From the NCBI GenBank assembly GCA_030448125.1, contig JAUJNO010000003.1:120577-173052 (forward strand): a stretch of 52,476 nt of DNA, in the 5' to 3' direction. Positions 9,685 through 18,865 of the stretch are shown piece by piece (position 1 is the first letter of the stretch; every line of letters begins with the position of its first letter). The position numbers and the translations under genes are program-made. Under the pieces are notes generated by a model. It saw nothing but the letters and a program-made list of their open reading frames with translations, was not told the origin of the DNA and made no database searches. Source of the DNA: Rubrobacteraceae bacterium (GTDB lineage Bacteria > Actinomycetota > Rubrobacteria > Rubrobacterales > Rubrobacteraceae).

Positions 9685-10206
9685 ATGGGTTGGGTCCGAA
9701 AGAGCATGTCTAGTACGGCATCACCGGCGGTAGCCCTGATCCGGCTCGTGGTCGGGGGTGTGTTTCTTACCGAGGGCATACAGAAGTTCCTGTACCCGGA
9801 TGCGCTCGGGACAGGGCGGTTCGAGAAGATAGGTATACCGGTCCCCGAGCTCTCGGCTTCGTTCGTTGGGGTAGTCGAGATCGTGTGCGGGGCCCTGGTT
9901 TTGCTGGGTTTGCTAACGCGGCTGGCCGCCATCCCGCTGATAGTCAATATGCTCATGGCGATCGCCACGACCAAGATACCCCTCTTCTTCGGGACCGGAC
10001 CGGAGCCCAACATGATGGGCGATCAGTACGGGTTCTGGGCGGGGCTGCATCAGGGTCGCCTGGACTTCGCGATGCTTATGGGCGCCGTCTTCTTGCTCGT
10101 CGTCGGCGCCGGACGGTGGTTGTCTCTCGACGCGCTCTTTGCGCGCGGGGCGGCGGAGGGGGACGGTCGTTCCGGGAGCAGGGTCGCCCCTACCCGTGCC
10201 ACCTGA
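9685..10206 (+). CDS. DoxX-family membrane protein
   Basis: 173-residue protein with four membrane helices, matching the DoxX/DoxD-like family: IRLVVGGVFLTEGIQKFLYP in the first helix, then a GALVLLGLLTRLAAIPL segment and a C-terminal helix with GAVFLLVVGAGRW. The family is linked loosely to redox and thiol stress, but no reaction is established for this branch. The last 25 residues are polar. It has its own promoter. No partner gene is adjacent. Confidence 0.85.
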   Translation: MGWVRKSMSSTASPAVALIRLVVGGVFLTEGIQKFLYPDALGTGRFEKIGIPVPELSASFVGVVEIVCGALVLLGLLTRLAAIPLIVNMLMAIATTKIPLFFGTGPEPNMMGDQYGFWAGLHQGRLDFAMLMGAVFLLVVGAGRWLSLDALFARGAAEGDGRSGSRVAPTRAT

Positions 10207-10635
10207 TTCGAGCGTACGACGAGCAGGGGCAGTAACCAAGCGTGACTCCGAGAGACCCCAATGAGACTTCTCCACTCTAAAATGGCGAATTCTTCGCTAC
10301 GCTCGACCTACTGAAGTGAAGCGTTTATCCAGATTCGGTATCACAGCCGTTCCTGCTCTTTGGAGCCGTGGCCCTAGCCAGATCCCCAGGCGCGGGTCCC
10401 CTTCCGGGCAGGCGCCTGCCGCCGCGCAGGGGGTGGAAGCGCCCATGCCCCACCAAAGCCGGGGCCAGTAACTATGAGTATCGGGGCCGCGCCTTTCCGG
10501 CCCTCTTGCCCCAAGCAATGCGGATGCACCGTAAGGATAAGCGGCGCCAATACTCTACCTTCCGGCGTAAACGCTCCTCGGCCTCGAAGCCTTGAACGCC
10601 GTGGCTTGCTTTTCTTTGGAGGAGCCCTGCCCCCG
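10207..10635. other. Non-coding stretch between DoxX and SufR-like genes
   Basis: About 430 bases between convergent genes. Several short open frames occur but none has a plausible start signal or familiar sequence. A perfect 14-base palindrome lies at 10407-10420 in a very GC-rich part; it could form a hairpin but lacks a T tract. Nothing else stands out. Confidence 0.4.
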
Positions 10636-11307
10636 TTACAGGCCGGGATCGACCCGCGTGGCATCCTCGACCGGCGCTACCTCGAAGCAGCAGCGGGGAT
10701 TCTCGCCCCGGTCGCAATGCTCGTGGACGGGCACGCCCGCCAACTCCGTGAGCAGGGCTTCGGCGAGCCGGCAGACCTCCGGGTGGCTCGGGACCACGCC
10801 GCTTAGCGGGCAGCTATAACCACGGATAACGAAGGCGCCGTCGCGCTCCTCCAGCTCCGCCAGACCGCCCAGCTCGTTGAGCACGCCCACGGCCCCCTCT
10901 AATCGTGCGCTCAAGCCGTCCACCGGTACGGTCCGCTCGTCCGCTATGCGGCGTCCCACCGTTCTTAGCAGCGCCTCCGTCTCCTCGGAACCGAGGCTCT
11001 CGACCATGGCGTTCAGGAGCTGGCGCAGCACCGGCCCGTATGCTTTCGGGAACAGGGCTTCGGCTTCCGGCGCCAACTCGTAGACGTAGGCGGGCTTGCC
11101 GCCGCTCCCGCCGCCGCGGCTCACCGTGCCACGCTGGCGTACGATCCCATCACGCTCGAGGATGGCGAGGTGGGAGCGGACGCCGTTGTCGGTCAGCCCG
11201 AGGGCCCGAGCCAGCTCCTCGACGGTGCGGCCTGAGCGGCGCAACAGCGTCACCATCCTCCCGCGCGTGCTCTCGAAGAACTTCCGATCCCAACTCGTCG
11301 CCGCCAA
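10636..11307 (-). CDS. SufR-like helix-turn-helix regulator with C-terminal cysteine cluster
   Basis: 223-residue regulator. The N terminus (about 15-75) is a winged helix-turn-helix with RTVEELARALGLTDNGVRSH. The C terminus carries Cys residues in GYSCPL, HPEVCRLAE, HEHCDRGENPRCCF, giving spacing C-x12-C-x18-C-x7-CC, close to the SufR pattern that binds an iron-sulfur cluster. SufR proteins repress suf operons and sense cluster status, but no suf genes are seen here. It is transcribed away from the DUF2231 gene at 11469, and a palindrome lies between them. Function as a redox-sensing repressor of itself and that neighbour is inferred. Confidence 0.82.
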   Translation of the reverse strand: MAATSWDRKFFESTRGRMVTLLRRSGRTVEELARALGLTDNGVRSHLAILERDGIVRQRGTVSRGGGSGGKPAYVYELAPEAEALFPKAYGPVLRQLLNAMVESLGSEETEALLRTVGRRIADERTVPVDGLSARLEGAVGVLNELGGLAELEERDGAFVIRGYSCPLSGVVPSHPEVCRLAEALLTELAGVPVHEHCDRGENPRCCFEVAPVEDATRVDPGL

Positions 11308-11362
11308 CCCTCTCCTTCCGCTCGCCTGCCCCTAGCTTACCGGAAAAACCCAGTTTGTCTAT

Positions 11363-11377
11363 TAAATACAGTATTTA
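11363..11377. promoter_or_regulatory. Operator-like palindrome between divergent genes
   Basis: TAAATAC, one central base, GTATTTA: a perfect 7-base inverted repeat in an AT-rich patch. It sits 1 base before a -35 box and 56 bases from the start of the SufR-like gene on the other strand, so one bound dimer could control both directions. The regulator is the likely ligand, by position only. Confidence 0.5.
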
Positions 11378-11378
11378 C

Positions 11379-11407
11379 TTGACATATTGTTGATGGGCGG
11401 TTACTCT
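11379..11407 (+). promoter_or_regulatory. Promoter of the DUF2231/CDGSH/DUF4383 genes
   Basis: Consensus -35 TTGACA (11379-11384), 17-base spacer, and a TACTCT -10 box (11402-11407). It reads toward the DUF2231 gene at 11469. The palindrome 11363-11377 abuts it. Confidence 0.55.
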
Positions 11408-11468
11408 ACGGTCGTTGAAAGCAGGGCGTCGAACGTCGGCAATCAGGATCTCGAAGGAGGATCGGCAC

Positions 11469-11981
11469 GTGGAGAGTAGAGCCAAGCTGTTTGGGCACCC
11501 GATACACCCGATGCTCATCCCGTTCCCGCTAGGGCTGCTCCCGACGTCGGTCCTCTTCGACGTCGTTTACTTGCTCACGGGCAACGCGAAGTGGGCGGAA
11601 ATCTCCTTTTGGATGATCGCCGTTGGCGTGGCCGGTGGGTTGGCTGCGACGGTGTTTGGCGCGATAGATCTGGAGCGCGTGCCAGACGGGACGCGTGCCA
11701 AAGCTGTCGGCATAGTGCATGCGGTTAGTGCCGGGGGACTGATGGTACTGTTCGCCTTGAGCTGGATATTGCGCCTGGGTGCGCCAGGAGGTCCGGGTGT
11801 GATCGCGATTATTCTCTCCGTGCTGGGCGTGGGTCTGGCGGGGCTGACGGGCTGGCTCGGCGGCGAGCTGTTCGCCCGGCTGGGCGTGGGGGTGTCCCGG
11901 GGGGCGCACCTGAACGCCCCCAGCTCACTCTCCGGCCGTCCGGCAGGAGAGGGATCGACCGACGAGCAGAGAAGGGGGTGA
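11469..11981 (+). CDS. DUF2231 membrane protein
   Basis: 170-residue protein with four predicted membrane helices. It carries the family signature GHPIHPMLIPFPLG near the N terminus; the histidines are thought to bind a metal or heme in some relatives, but function is unsettled. GTG 11469 is chosen because AAGGAGG lies at 11454-11460, 8 bases upstream; the longer frame from 11415 has no such site. The C-terminal 25 residues are polar. A second DUF2231 gene lies at 14586. Confidence 0.85.
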   Translation: MESRAKLFGHPIHPMLIPFPLGLLPTSVLFDVVYLLTGNAKWAEISFWMIAVGVAGGLAATVFGAIDLERVPDGTRAKAVGIVHAVSAGGLMVLFALSWILRLGAPGGPGVIAIILSVLGVGLAGLTGWLGGELFARLGVGVSRGAHLNAPSSLSGRPAGEGSTDEQRRG

Positions 11982-12124
11982 GGCATCTCTCATTATCTGA
12001 TTCCAGCGATGAGGGCGCGTACGACTTTTGAGGCAGCTTGAAACCCTTCGTGTCAGGCAGACACCAATCGAAGCCTGTCGGTTTGCCAACGCGAAGAGGA
12101 AACTGGAGAACGAGGAGGACGAAC

Positions 12125-12355
12125 ATGGCTGAAGAACGAGTAAGGATCAACGCCCTCGACGACGGGCCGTACCTGGTGAAGGATCCGGTGGTCGTCGTTG
12201 ACGCCGAAGGCAACGAGTTCCCCTCTGATCGGGAGACGATAGCGTTGTGTCGCTGCGGGGCTTCGACCAACAAGCCGTTCTGCGACGGGACCCACTCGAA
12301 GGTCGGTTTTAGGGCAGCGGAGAGGGCGGTTCGAGAGGAGGAAGGGCAGGGCTGA
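12125..12355 (+). CDS. CDGSH-type iron-sulfur protein
   Basis: 76-residue protein with one CDGSH zinc-finger-like motif: CRCGASTNKPFCDGTHSK, which supplies three cysteines and one histidine to a 2Fe-2S cluster. Such proteins act in redox sensing or cluster handling. The ATG at 12125 follows GAGGAGG at 12112-12118. The leader around this start is very similar to that of the next gene (GAGGACGAACATGGC against GAGGACGAAGATGGC). Confidence 0.9.
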   Translation: MAEERVRINALDDGPYLVKDPVVVVDAEGNEFPSDRETIALCRCGASTNKPFCDGTHSKVGFRAAERAVREEEGQG

Positions 12356-12438
12356 TAAAGAATCGGAGAGCTCTTGTGATGGCTTGCAGCAAAGATTAGT
12401 ATTAGTATTCAGCGACGATCACGACAAGGAGGACGAAG

Positions 12439-12813
12439 ATGGCAAGAACGTACGCAGGGGTTGTAGGGGTGGTGGTCATCCTGATCGGGGTGGTGGGGCT
12501 GATCGCGGGCGAGGAGCCGCTGCTCGGATTAGTAAACATAGACATCTTGGAGGACATTATTCACCTGGCAACGGGCGGGCTTCTGGCCTACGTCGGCTTC
12601 GGGCAGCAGGACGAGGGGCTTGCCCGCAGCGTGGTCGGTGGATTGGGAGCGGTCTACTTGCTGGTAGGCGTGCTCGGCTTCATCATACCCATGCTGTTCG
12701 GGCTGCTACCCAACGGCTACAGCATAGTGGATAACATCATCCACCTGGTGTTGGGCGTCGCTGGCATCGCGGTCGCCTTCTCCTCGCAGGGCGGCGCGAC
12801 GGCAAGGACCTAA
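12439..12813 (+). CDS. DUF4383 four-helix membrane protein
   Basis: 124-residue protein with four hydrophobic segments (about 5-25, 38-55, 65-85, 95-118) and the repeated element DIIHLATGGLLAYVG / NIIHLVLGVAGIAVA typical of DUF4383. No function is known. RBS AAGGAGG lies just upstream. It probably shares the DUF2231/CDGSH transcript. Confidence 0.82.
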   Translation: MARTYAGVVGVVVILIGVVGLIAGEEPLLGLVNIDILEDIIHLATGGLLAYVGFGQQDEGLARSVVGGLGAVYLLVGVLGFIIPMLFGLLPNGYSIVDNIIHLVLGVAGIAVAFSSQGGATART

Positions 12814-13043
12814 AGCAGGAGGGCTTGCGTTCCGCTGAGAGACGTTGGAAGGGTCTCCCTTGCCCGAGGCCCGGGTAAATAACCCTCGCGTTCTCTCGGC
12901 GGCCACGTCTGTTCGGCTCCACTGCATGAAGCAGGACGTAAGAGATCCTGGAGCCGGGCTTCTCCGCCGAGCACGTCCTCTTTCGGTGCTAGTTCTGTTG
13001 GTCGCACCGCTGCTTCGGCTTTATATGGAGGACTAAGCAAGTT

Positions 13044-13901
13044 ATGCAGAACGGGAAGATTTTGGTCGTCGGAGCAACGGGAAGGGTCGGTGGCGCGGCC
13101 GTCGAGCAGCTCCTGGAGGTGGGCTTCGAGGTCCGAGCGCTGGTGCGCCGGCCGGAGAAGGGGGCCCGCCTGCGCTCTTTGGGCGCCGAATTAGCCGTGG
13201 GAGACGCAACCGCTCCCGACACTTTAGAGTCCGCCGTTCAAGGGTGCTCCGGGATATTCTCGGCCCTGGGCGCCGGACCGGGCCGGGGGGGATCGGAGAT
13301 GGTCGAGTACCGGGGCAACACCAACCTGCTCTCGGCGGCGCGCTCGGCGGGGGTCGGGCGCTTCGTCTACAGCTCGGTCCTTATGGCGGATCATCCTTTG
13401 GCCCAAAAAGTTGGGGCGTTCCGAGAGAAGGCCCGCTTCGAGTGGGAGTTGCTGGCTGCGGAGGACGTCTCTTCTACTATCCTGCGCCCGGCTATATTCA
13501 TGGAGACACTTGACATGATGCTAGGGGGGCCGGTGGCCTTCATCCCCGGTCGCCAGCGGCGGCCCATCTCCTTGATCGCCGCCCGCGATATAGCCCGAGC
13601 CGCCGTCCGGGCCTTTCAGGAGGACGTCCTGGGCCGTCACGAGATCGCCGGCCCTGAAGTTGTCACCTTCGACGACGCCTTCGAGCGTCTCGGAAGGGGC
13701 CGTGGAAAGAAGATATGGATGCTCCACGTGCCCCTGATCTCGCTGAGCGTCCCCGGACGTTTCTCCTCCTACACACGGGAGCTGGCGAACATGATGGCCT
13801 TCTTCGACGCCGTGGGCTTCGCGACGGATCCTTCGGTTCTGCGTGAAACCTTCGGCGTACCCGCCCTCACCATAGAGGAGTGGGCCCGTGAGGATCGCTG
13901 A
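13044..13901 (+). CDS. NmrA-like atypical SDR, NAD(P)-binding protein
   Basis: 285-residue Rossmann protein with the dinucleotide motif VVGATGRVGGAAV at the N terminus and SALGAGPGRGG after the fourth strand. It lacks the YxxxK catalytic pair of classical SDRs, as expected of the NmrA/SDR5-7 atypical group, which includes NADPH sensors and quinone reductases. Substrate unknown. A 230-base gap precedes it and no partner gene is apparent. Confidence 0.82.
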   Translation: MQNGKILVVGATGRVGGAAVEQLLEVGFEVRALVRRPEKGARLRSLGAELAVGDATAPDTLESAVQGCSGIFSALGAGPGRGGSEMVEYRGNTNLLSAARSAGVGRFVYSSVLMADHPLAQKVGAFREKARFEWELLAAEDVSSTILRPAIFMETLDMMLGGPVAFIPGRQRRPISLIAARDIARAAVRAFQEDVLGRHEIAGPEVVTFDDAFERLGRGRGKKIWMLHVPLISLSVPGRFSSYTRELANMMAFFDAVGFATDPSVLRETFGVPALTIEEWAREDR

Positions 13902-13984
13902 CCAGGGCGAGAGCGGGGACAGATGTAGGTGGATATCGGCGAGCGGCAGGGAAACCAAACTTTGGTGAGGAGAAAGGAGGTCTT

Positions 13985-14491
13985 ATGTCCCGGTCAAGCG
14001 TTCTGAACTATCCTGTATATCCGAACCGGTCGAAGATAATATACCCGGCGGCGGCCCTCTCGCTGCTTGCCGCCCTGATCCACCTTTGGGTGATGCCGGA
14101 GCACTTCGAGGAATGGTGGGGCTATGGGACCTTTTTCCTGGTCTCCGCCGTCGCTCAGGGATTGTATTGCGCGGCCCTGCTGCGCTGGCCTCGCCGACCG
14201 CTCTTGCTCCTCGGCATTGGGGGCAACCTCGCGATCATCGCCTTGTACCTCCTGACCCGGACGGCAGGGATCCCGTTCTTCGGGCCGCACGCGGGAGAGG
14301 TGGAAGGGATCGGGATGCTCGACCTGTCCGCCACGGCGGCGGAGCTGGCGCTCATCGGCACGCTCGGGGCGCTGCTGCTAAGAGGCCTTCCGCGTGAGAG
14401 AGTGGTCGTGGTTCTGTTCGTCCTGGGGCTGACCGTTCTATTCGTTGGGCACCTGCTGCACCTGATACTCTCCGGGTCTCCGGCGCATTAG
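13985..14491 (+). CDS. Uncharacterised membrane protein with DUF2231-like leader
   Basis: 168 residues with about five membrane helices. I do not recognise the main body. The first 13 residues (MSRSSVLNYPVYP) closely parallel the start of the DUF2231 protein at 14586 (MPRLSVLDHPIHP), and the DNA of these codons matches at about three-quarters of positions. The rest does not resemble DUF2231. The usual HPIHP histidines are replaced by tyrosines here. Strong RBS AAAGGAGG precedes the ATG. Likely in one transcript with 14586. Confidence 0.75.
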   Translation: MSRSSVLNYPVYPNRSKIIYPAAALSLLAALIHLWVMPEHFEEWWGYGTFFLVSAVAQGLYCAALLRWPRRPLLLLGIGGNLAIIALYLLTRTAGIPFFGPHAGEVEGIGMLDLSATAAELALIGTLGALLLRGLPRERVVVVLFVLGLTVLFVGHLLHLILSGSPAH

Positions 14492-14585
14492 TGCTCCGGA
14501 TGGCGGTAACCGCTCGAAGCGCTTGCTGCATTGAGGTACTGTCAAGGAAGGAAGTTTAAGCTCTAGTGAGTGGAGAGGAGAATCT

Positions 14586-15038
14586 ATGCCACGGTTAAGC
14601 GTTCTGGACCACCCCATACACCCGATCTTGCAGGCGATCCCCGCGTCGCTCTTGCCGGCCTCGACCACCTTCGACGTGCTGGCACGTCTGGGCAGGGATG
14701 AAGAAGGACTTAGCAAGGCCGCTCACTACACCCTGATCTTCGGCCTGGTAGGGGCGGCGGGCGCGGCTGCCACCGGAGTTCTGGACTACTACGAGATAAA
14801 GAACAGGCCCGTCCGCAGGGTGGCCCTCTACCACGGCCTGGCCAACGTGGCCCTTATCGGGAGCTACGTCCTGAGCCTCCGGCGCCGCGAAGACTACAAA
14901 GCAGACAATAAGGCTCTGGCCCTCTCCGCGTTGGGGGCGGCCCTGATTGGGCTCTCCGGCTACCTTGGAGGCGAGTTGGTCTACGAGCACGGGGTGCGGG
15001 TGGGAGAAGACCAGGACGGCATTCCGGGGGCGTCCTAG
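14586..15038 (+). CDS. DUF2231 membrane protein (second copy)
   Basis: 150-residue protein with four helices. The signature LDHPIHPILQAIPASLLPAS opens it, followed by TATGVLDY and GYLGGELVYEHG, which are typical of this family. It differs clearly from the copy at 11469, so this is an old duplication. It stops 44 bases before the mannosylglycerate hydrolase gene. Function unknown. Confidence 0.85.
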   Translation: MPRLSVLDHPIHPILQAIPASLLPASTTFDVLARLGRDEEGLSKAAHYTLIFGLVGAAGAAATGVLDYYEIKNRPVRRVALYHGLANVALIGSYVLSLRRREDYKADNKALALSALGAALIGLSGYLGGELVYEHGVRVGEDQDGIPGAS

Positions 15039-15082
15039 AAGAAGAGGGCCCCGAGTAATGCGAGAGGAGATGTGAGCGCCAA

Positions 15083-16429
15083 GTGCAGATTCTTGAGCAC
15101 AAAGAGCTGGCTTCGCGGGCAGAAAAGATCCTGCGTCAAAACGACATGGGAGGCTGGACCCGCGCCGCCCCGAACCTCTACCCGCACCAGTGGAGCTGGG
15201 ACAGCGCGTTCATAGCCATCGGGCTCGCCCACCTCGACGTTCGCCGCGCCGCCCTCGAACTCCGTACCCTGTTCGCCCACCAGTGGGCCACCGGCAGGGT
15301 TCCCCACATCGTCTTCAACCCGAAGGCCCCTCCGGAGAGCTATTATCCAGGTGCTGAGCACTGGGCTTGCGCCGCGGCCTCCCCCGACGCCCCGCCCGCG
15401 CCACCGTATACCAGCTGCCTGGGCCAGCCACCGGTTCACGCCATCGCTGTCTGGCACATCTGGGAAGCCGCCGGGCGCGAGGACGAGGAGTCACTCTCCT
15501 CTACGCGTGCCTTTCTGCACGATATTTACCCCAGGCTCTTTGCCTGGCATCGGTATCTCGCCACCGATCGGGACCCCGAGAAATCCGGGCTGGTTACCAT
15601 CTACCACCCCTGGGGGAGCGGGACCGACAACTCACCACGGTGGGACGCCGCTCTGGCGGCGGTGGAAGTCGGCGATCTGCCGCCTTACCCCCGCTACGAC
15701 CTCCAGCACGTCGACGACCCCTCCCAGAGACCCACCAACGCGGACTACGACCGCTACCTCTGGCTCGTGAGGCTGGTAAAGAGGGCAGGCTGTGACGAGA
15801 GGGTCATCTACCGCTCTCACCCGTTTCTGGTAAAGGACGTCCTGTCCAGCGCGATCCTGGTCGCTGCCAACGAGGCGTTGCTGAACATAGCAGAGGTAGT
15901 TGGAGCCCCGGACGGGGACCGGGAGCTTATAGCCGCCTGGATCGAACGCGGCCGCCAGGGTCTGACAGCGTGCTGGGATACGGACCTCAAACTTTGCCTG
16001 GACTACGACCTGCGGGCCGCCAGGCCGCTGCGGGTGCGTACCGTGGCCGGCTTTGCTCCGCTTATAGCGGGTGGACAGAGCCCCGAGCAGCTCGAAGCTC
16101 TTCTTGAAGTTCTAGACTCGCCGGCGTTCATGGGACATCCCGGGCTGCGCTGGCCCGTGCCGCCGAGCACTAGTCCCGAAGAGCCGGGGTTTCATCCGCG
16201 CAGTTACTGGCGTGGTCCGACCTGGCCAGTCTTTAACTGGCTCCTGTGGTGGTCGCTGCTCCGGGCCGGCGAGTCGGAACGGGCCGAGCGGTTGCGAAGA
16301 GCGGCTTTGGAGCAGCTTACAGCGGATGGTAGATTCGGCGAGTACTATGAGCCGTTCACCGGGGAACCTATCGGTTCCCTCGCCCAGTCCTGGACCGCCG
16401 CCGTTGCTCTGGACTGGCTGGCGGGCTAA
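15083..16429 (+). CDS. mgh: Mannosylglycerate hydrolase, GH63 (MgH)
   Basis: 448-residue cytoplasmic glycosidase of the GH63 MgH group, which splits mannosylglycerate or glucosylglycerate into sugar and glycerate. It has an (alpha/alpha)6 fold with blocks HQWSWDSAF (35-43), HPWGSGTDNSPRWD (175-188), YWRGPTWPVFNWLLWW and EYYEPFTGEP. Asp182 in the second block and a Glu in the last are the expected acid/base pair. Such enzymes are characterised from Thermus thermophilus and Rubrobacter radiotolerans, where mannosylglycerate is a compatible solute. GTG start at 15083. The synthase is not in this window. Confidence 0.85.
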   Translation: MQILEHKELASRAEKILRQNDMGGWTRAAPNLYPHQWSWDSAFIAIGLAHLDVRRAALELRTLFAHQWATGRVPHIVFNPKAPPESYYPGAEHWACAAASPDAPPAPPYTSCLGQPPVHAIAVWHIWEAAGREDEESLSSTRAFLHDIYPRLFAWHRYLATDRDPEKSGLVTIYHPWGSGTDNSPRWDAALAAVEVGDLPPYPRYDLQHVDDPSQRPTNADYDRYLWLVRLVKRAGCDERVIYRSHPFLVKDVLSSAILVAANEALLNIAEVVGAPDGDRELIAAWIERGRQGLTACWDTDLKLCLDYDLRAARPLRVRTVAGFAPLIAGGQSPEQLEALLEVLDSPAFMGHPGLRWPVPPSTSPEEPGFHPRSYWRGPTWPVFNWLLWWSLLRAGESERAERLRRAALEQLTADGRFGEYYEPFTGEPIGSLAQSWTAAVALDWLAG

Positions 16430-16493
16430 GTACAGTGCCCGTCCCTGACCGGAAACAAATGCTCGCATTGGCTTATCTCTAGGAGATCGAATA

Positions 16494-17082
16494 GTGTCCG
16501 AGCAGAGAAGAGGGGTTCTTATAACTGGCGGCACGGGAGGATTGGGAGAACCTGGGAGGCCTCAAGGACATGGTTCTGAGCCTGGAGGCCGATCTCCTAA
16601 ACGCCCGGGCGGCCGAGGAGCTTGGAGGGCTCTACGCCCTAATAAATTTGGTCGGCGGGTTCGCGGCCAGACCCCTCGCGCGGACCACCGAGGAGACCTG
16701 GGATCGCATGTTGGATCTGAACCTCAAGAGCGCCTTTCTCGCCACCCGCGCAGCCCTCGAGCACATGCCCGGCGGGGGACGAATAGTCAACGTGGGTACC
16801 TCCGCCGTGACCAACGTAGGCCCCCGGACTTGCCGCCTGCGTTGCCTCGAAGGGCGGGCTCGTGACCCTAACCCAGAGCCTGGCGAACGAGTTGAAGGGA
16901 CGTCGCACAAGGGTGGACGCCGTTCTGCCGACCGTTATAGACGCTCCGCTCAACGCCGGGCCATGCCGAACGCGGACCACTCCTCCTGGCTTGTGCCCGA
17001 GGAGGTGGCGCAGGTTATTCTCTTTCTCGCTCCCGGGGCGGGAAGTGTCGTAACCGGCAACCTCATAGCGCTAGAGAAATGA
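16494..17082 (+). pseudogene. Decayed short-chain dehydrogenase/reductase
   Basis: Pieces of one SDR lie in three frames. The GTG start at 16494 gives VLITGGTGGLG, then the frame changes and the middle of the Rossmann fold is missing. The next frame gives LINLVGGF, TWDRMLDLNLKSAF and GGRIVNVGTSA. A third (from about 16862) gives TLTQSLANELKGR and VDAVLPTVIDAPLN, and the second frame resumes with SSWLVPEEVAQVILFL to 17082. The catalytic YxxxK region is destroyed. Several indels plus an internal deletion argue for a true pseudogene, unlike the single-base lesions elsewhere. Confidence 0.75.
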
Positions 17083-17489
17083 AGCCGATAATAGATCACT
17101 AGAATTTCCGAAGGCCGTCTTGTGTTCACCCGTCTTGGCTTCGCGCCACCATTCCGGGAATTTGCTAACGCCGAACGTGCCAGTGTAAGCATCCAGGGCG
17201 GTAAAGTTGGCGACGGGGGAGCCAGCGCGAGGCAGCCATCATGCCCCCGTTCGGCGGGAGCGGCACCGGAGGCCCTTACTCTCACGATCTCGCCGGTCGC
17301 GTAAGCTTGTGATGGGTACGAAGGCCGGTTCACTATCGTGCAATTCTCCCGCTTTTCGCGTGGTGACCCCGAGTTATACGCAACACAAGTCTGTACGTTA
17401 GAGGTGGTAGGGTCCTCTATTAGGTTTGGTAGACTCCATGTTTAGTCAAAGCAAAAAATATTTCCGTGGTGCAGGCAGAAGAGGTTTGC
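17083..17489. other. Non-coding stretch upstream of mntH
   Basis: About 400 bases with no convincing gene. The last 90 bases are AT-rich and should hold the mntH promoter, but I cannot place -35/-10 boxes or an MntR/DtxR site with confidence. A short minus-strand open frame (16950-17333) shows no recognisable domain. Confidence 0.4.
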
Positions 17490-18797
<1,308 letters not shown>

Positions 18798-18865
18798 CCG
18801 ACCGCTCTAAATAGTTCCATAAGGCCCATGCCGGTCGCCGGCTGCTCTTCTATACTTCCGCCGCC

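Noticed and set aside
17122..17333. Possible transposase or gene remnant upstream of mntH
   Set aside because: Short frames on both strands but nothing that matches any transposase motif.
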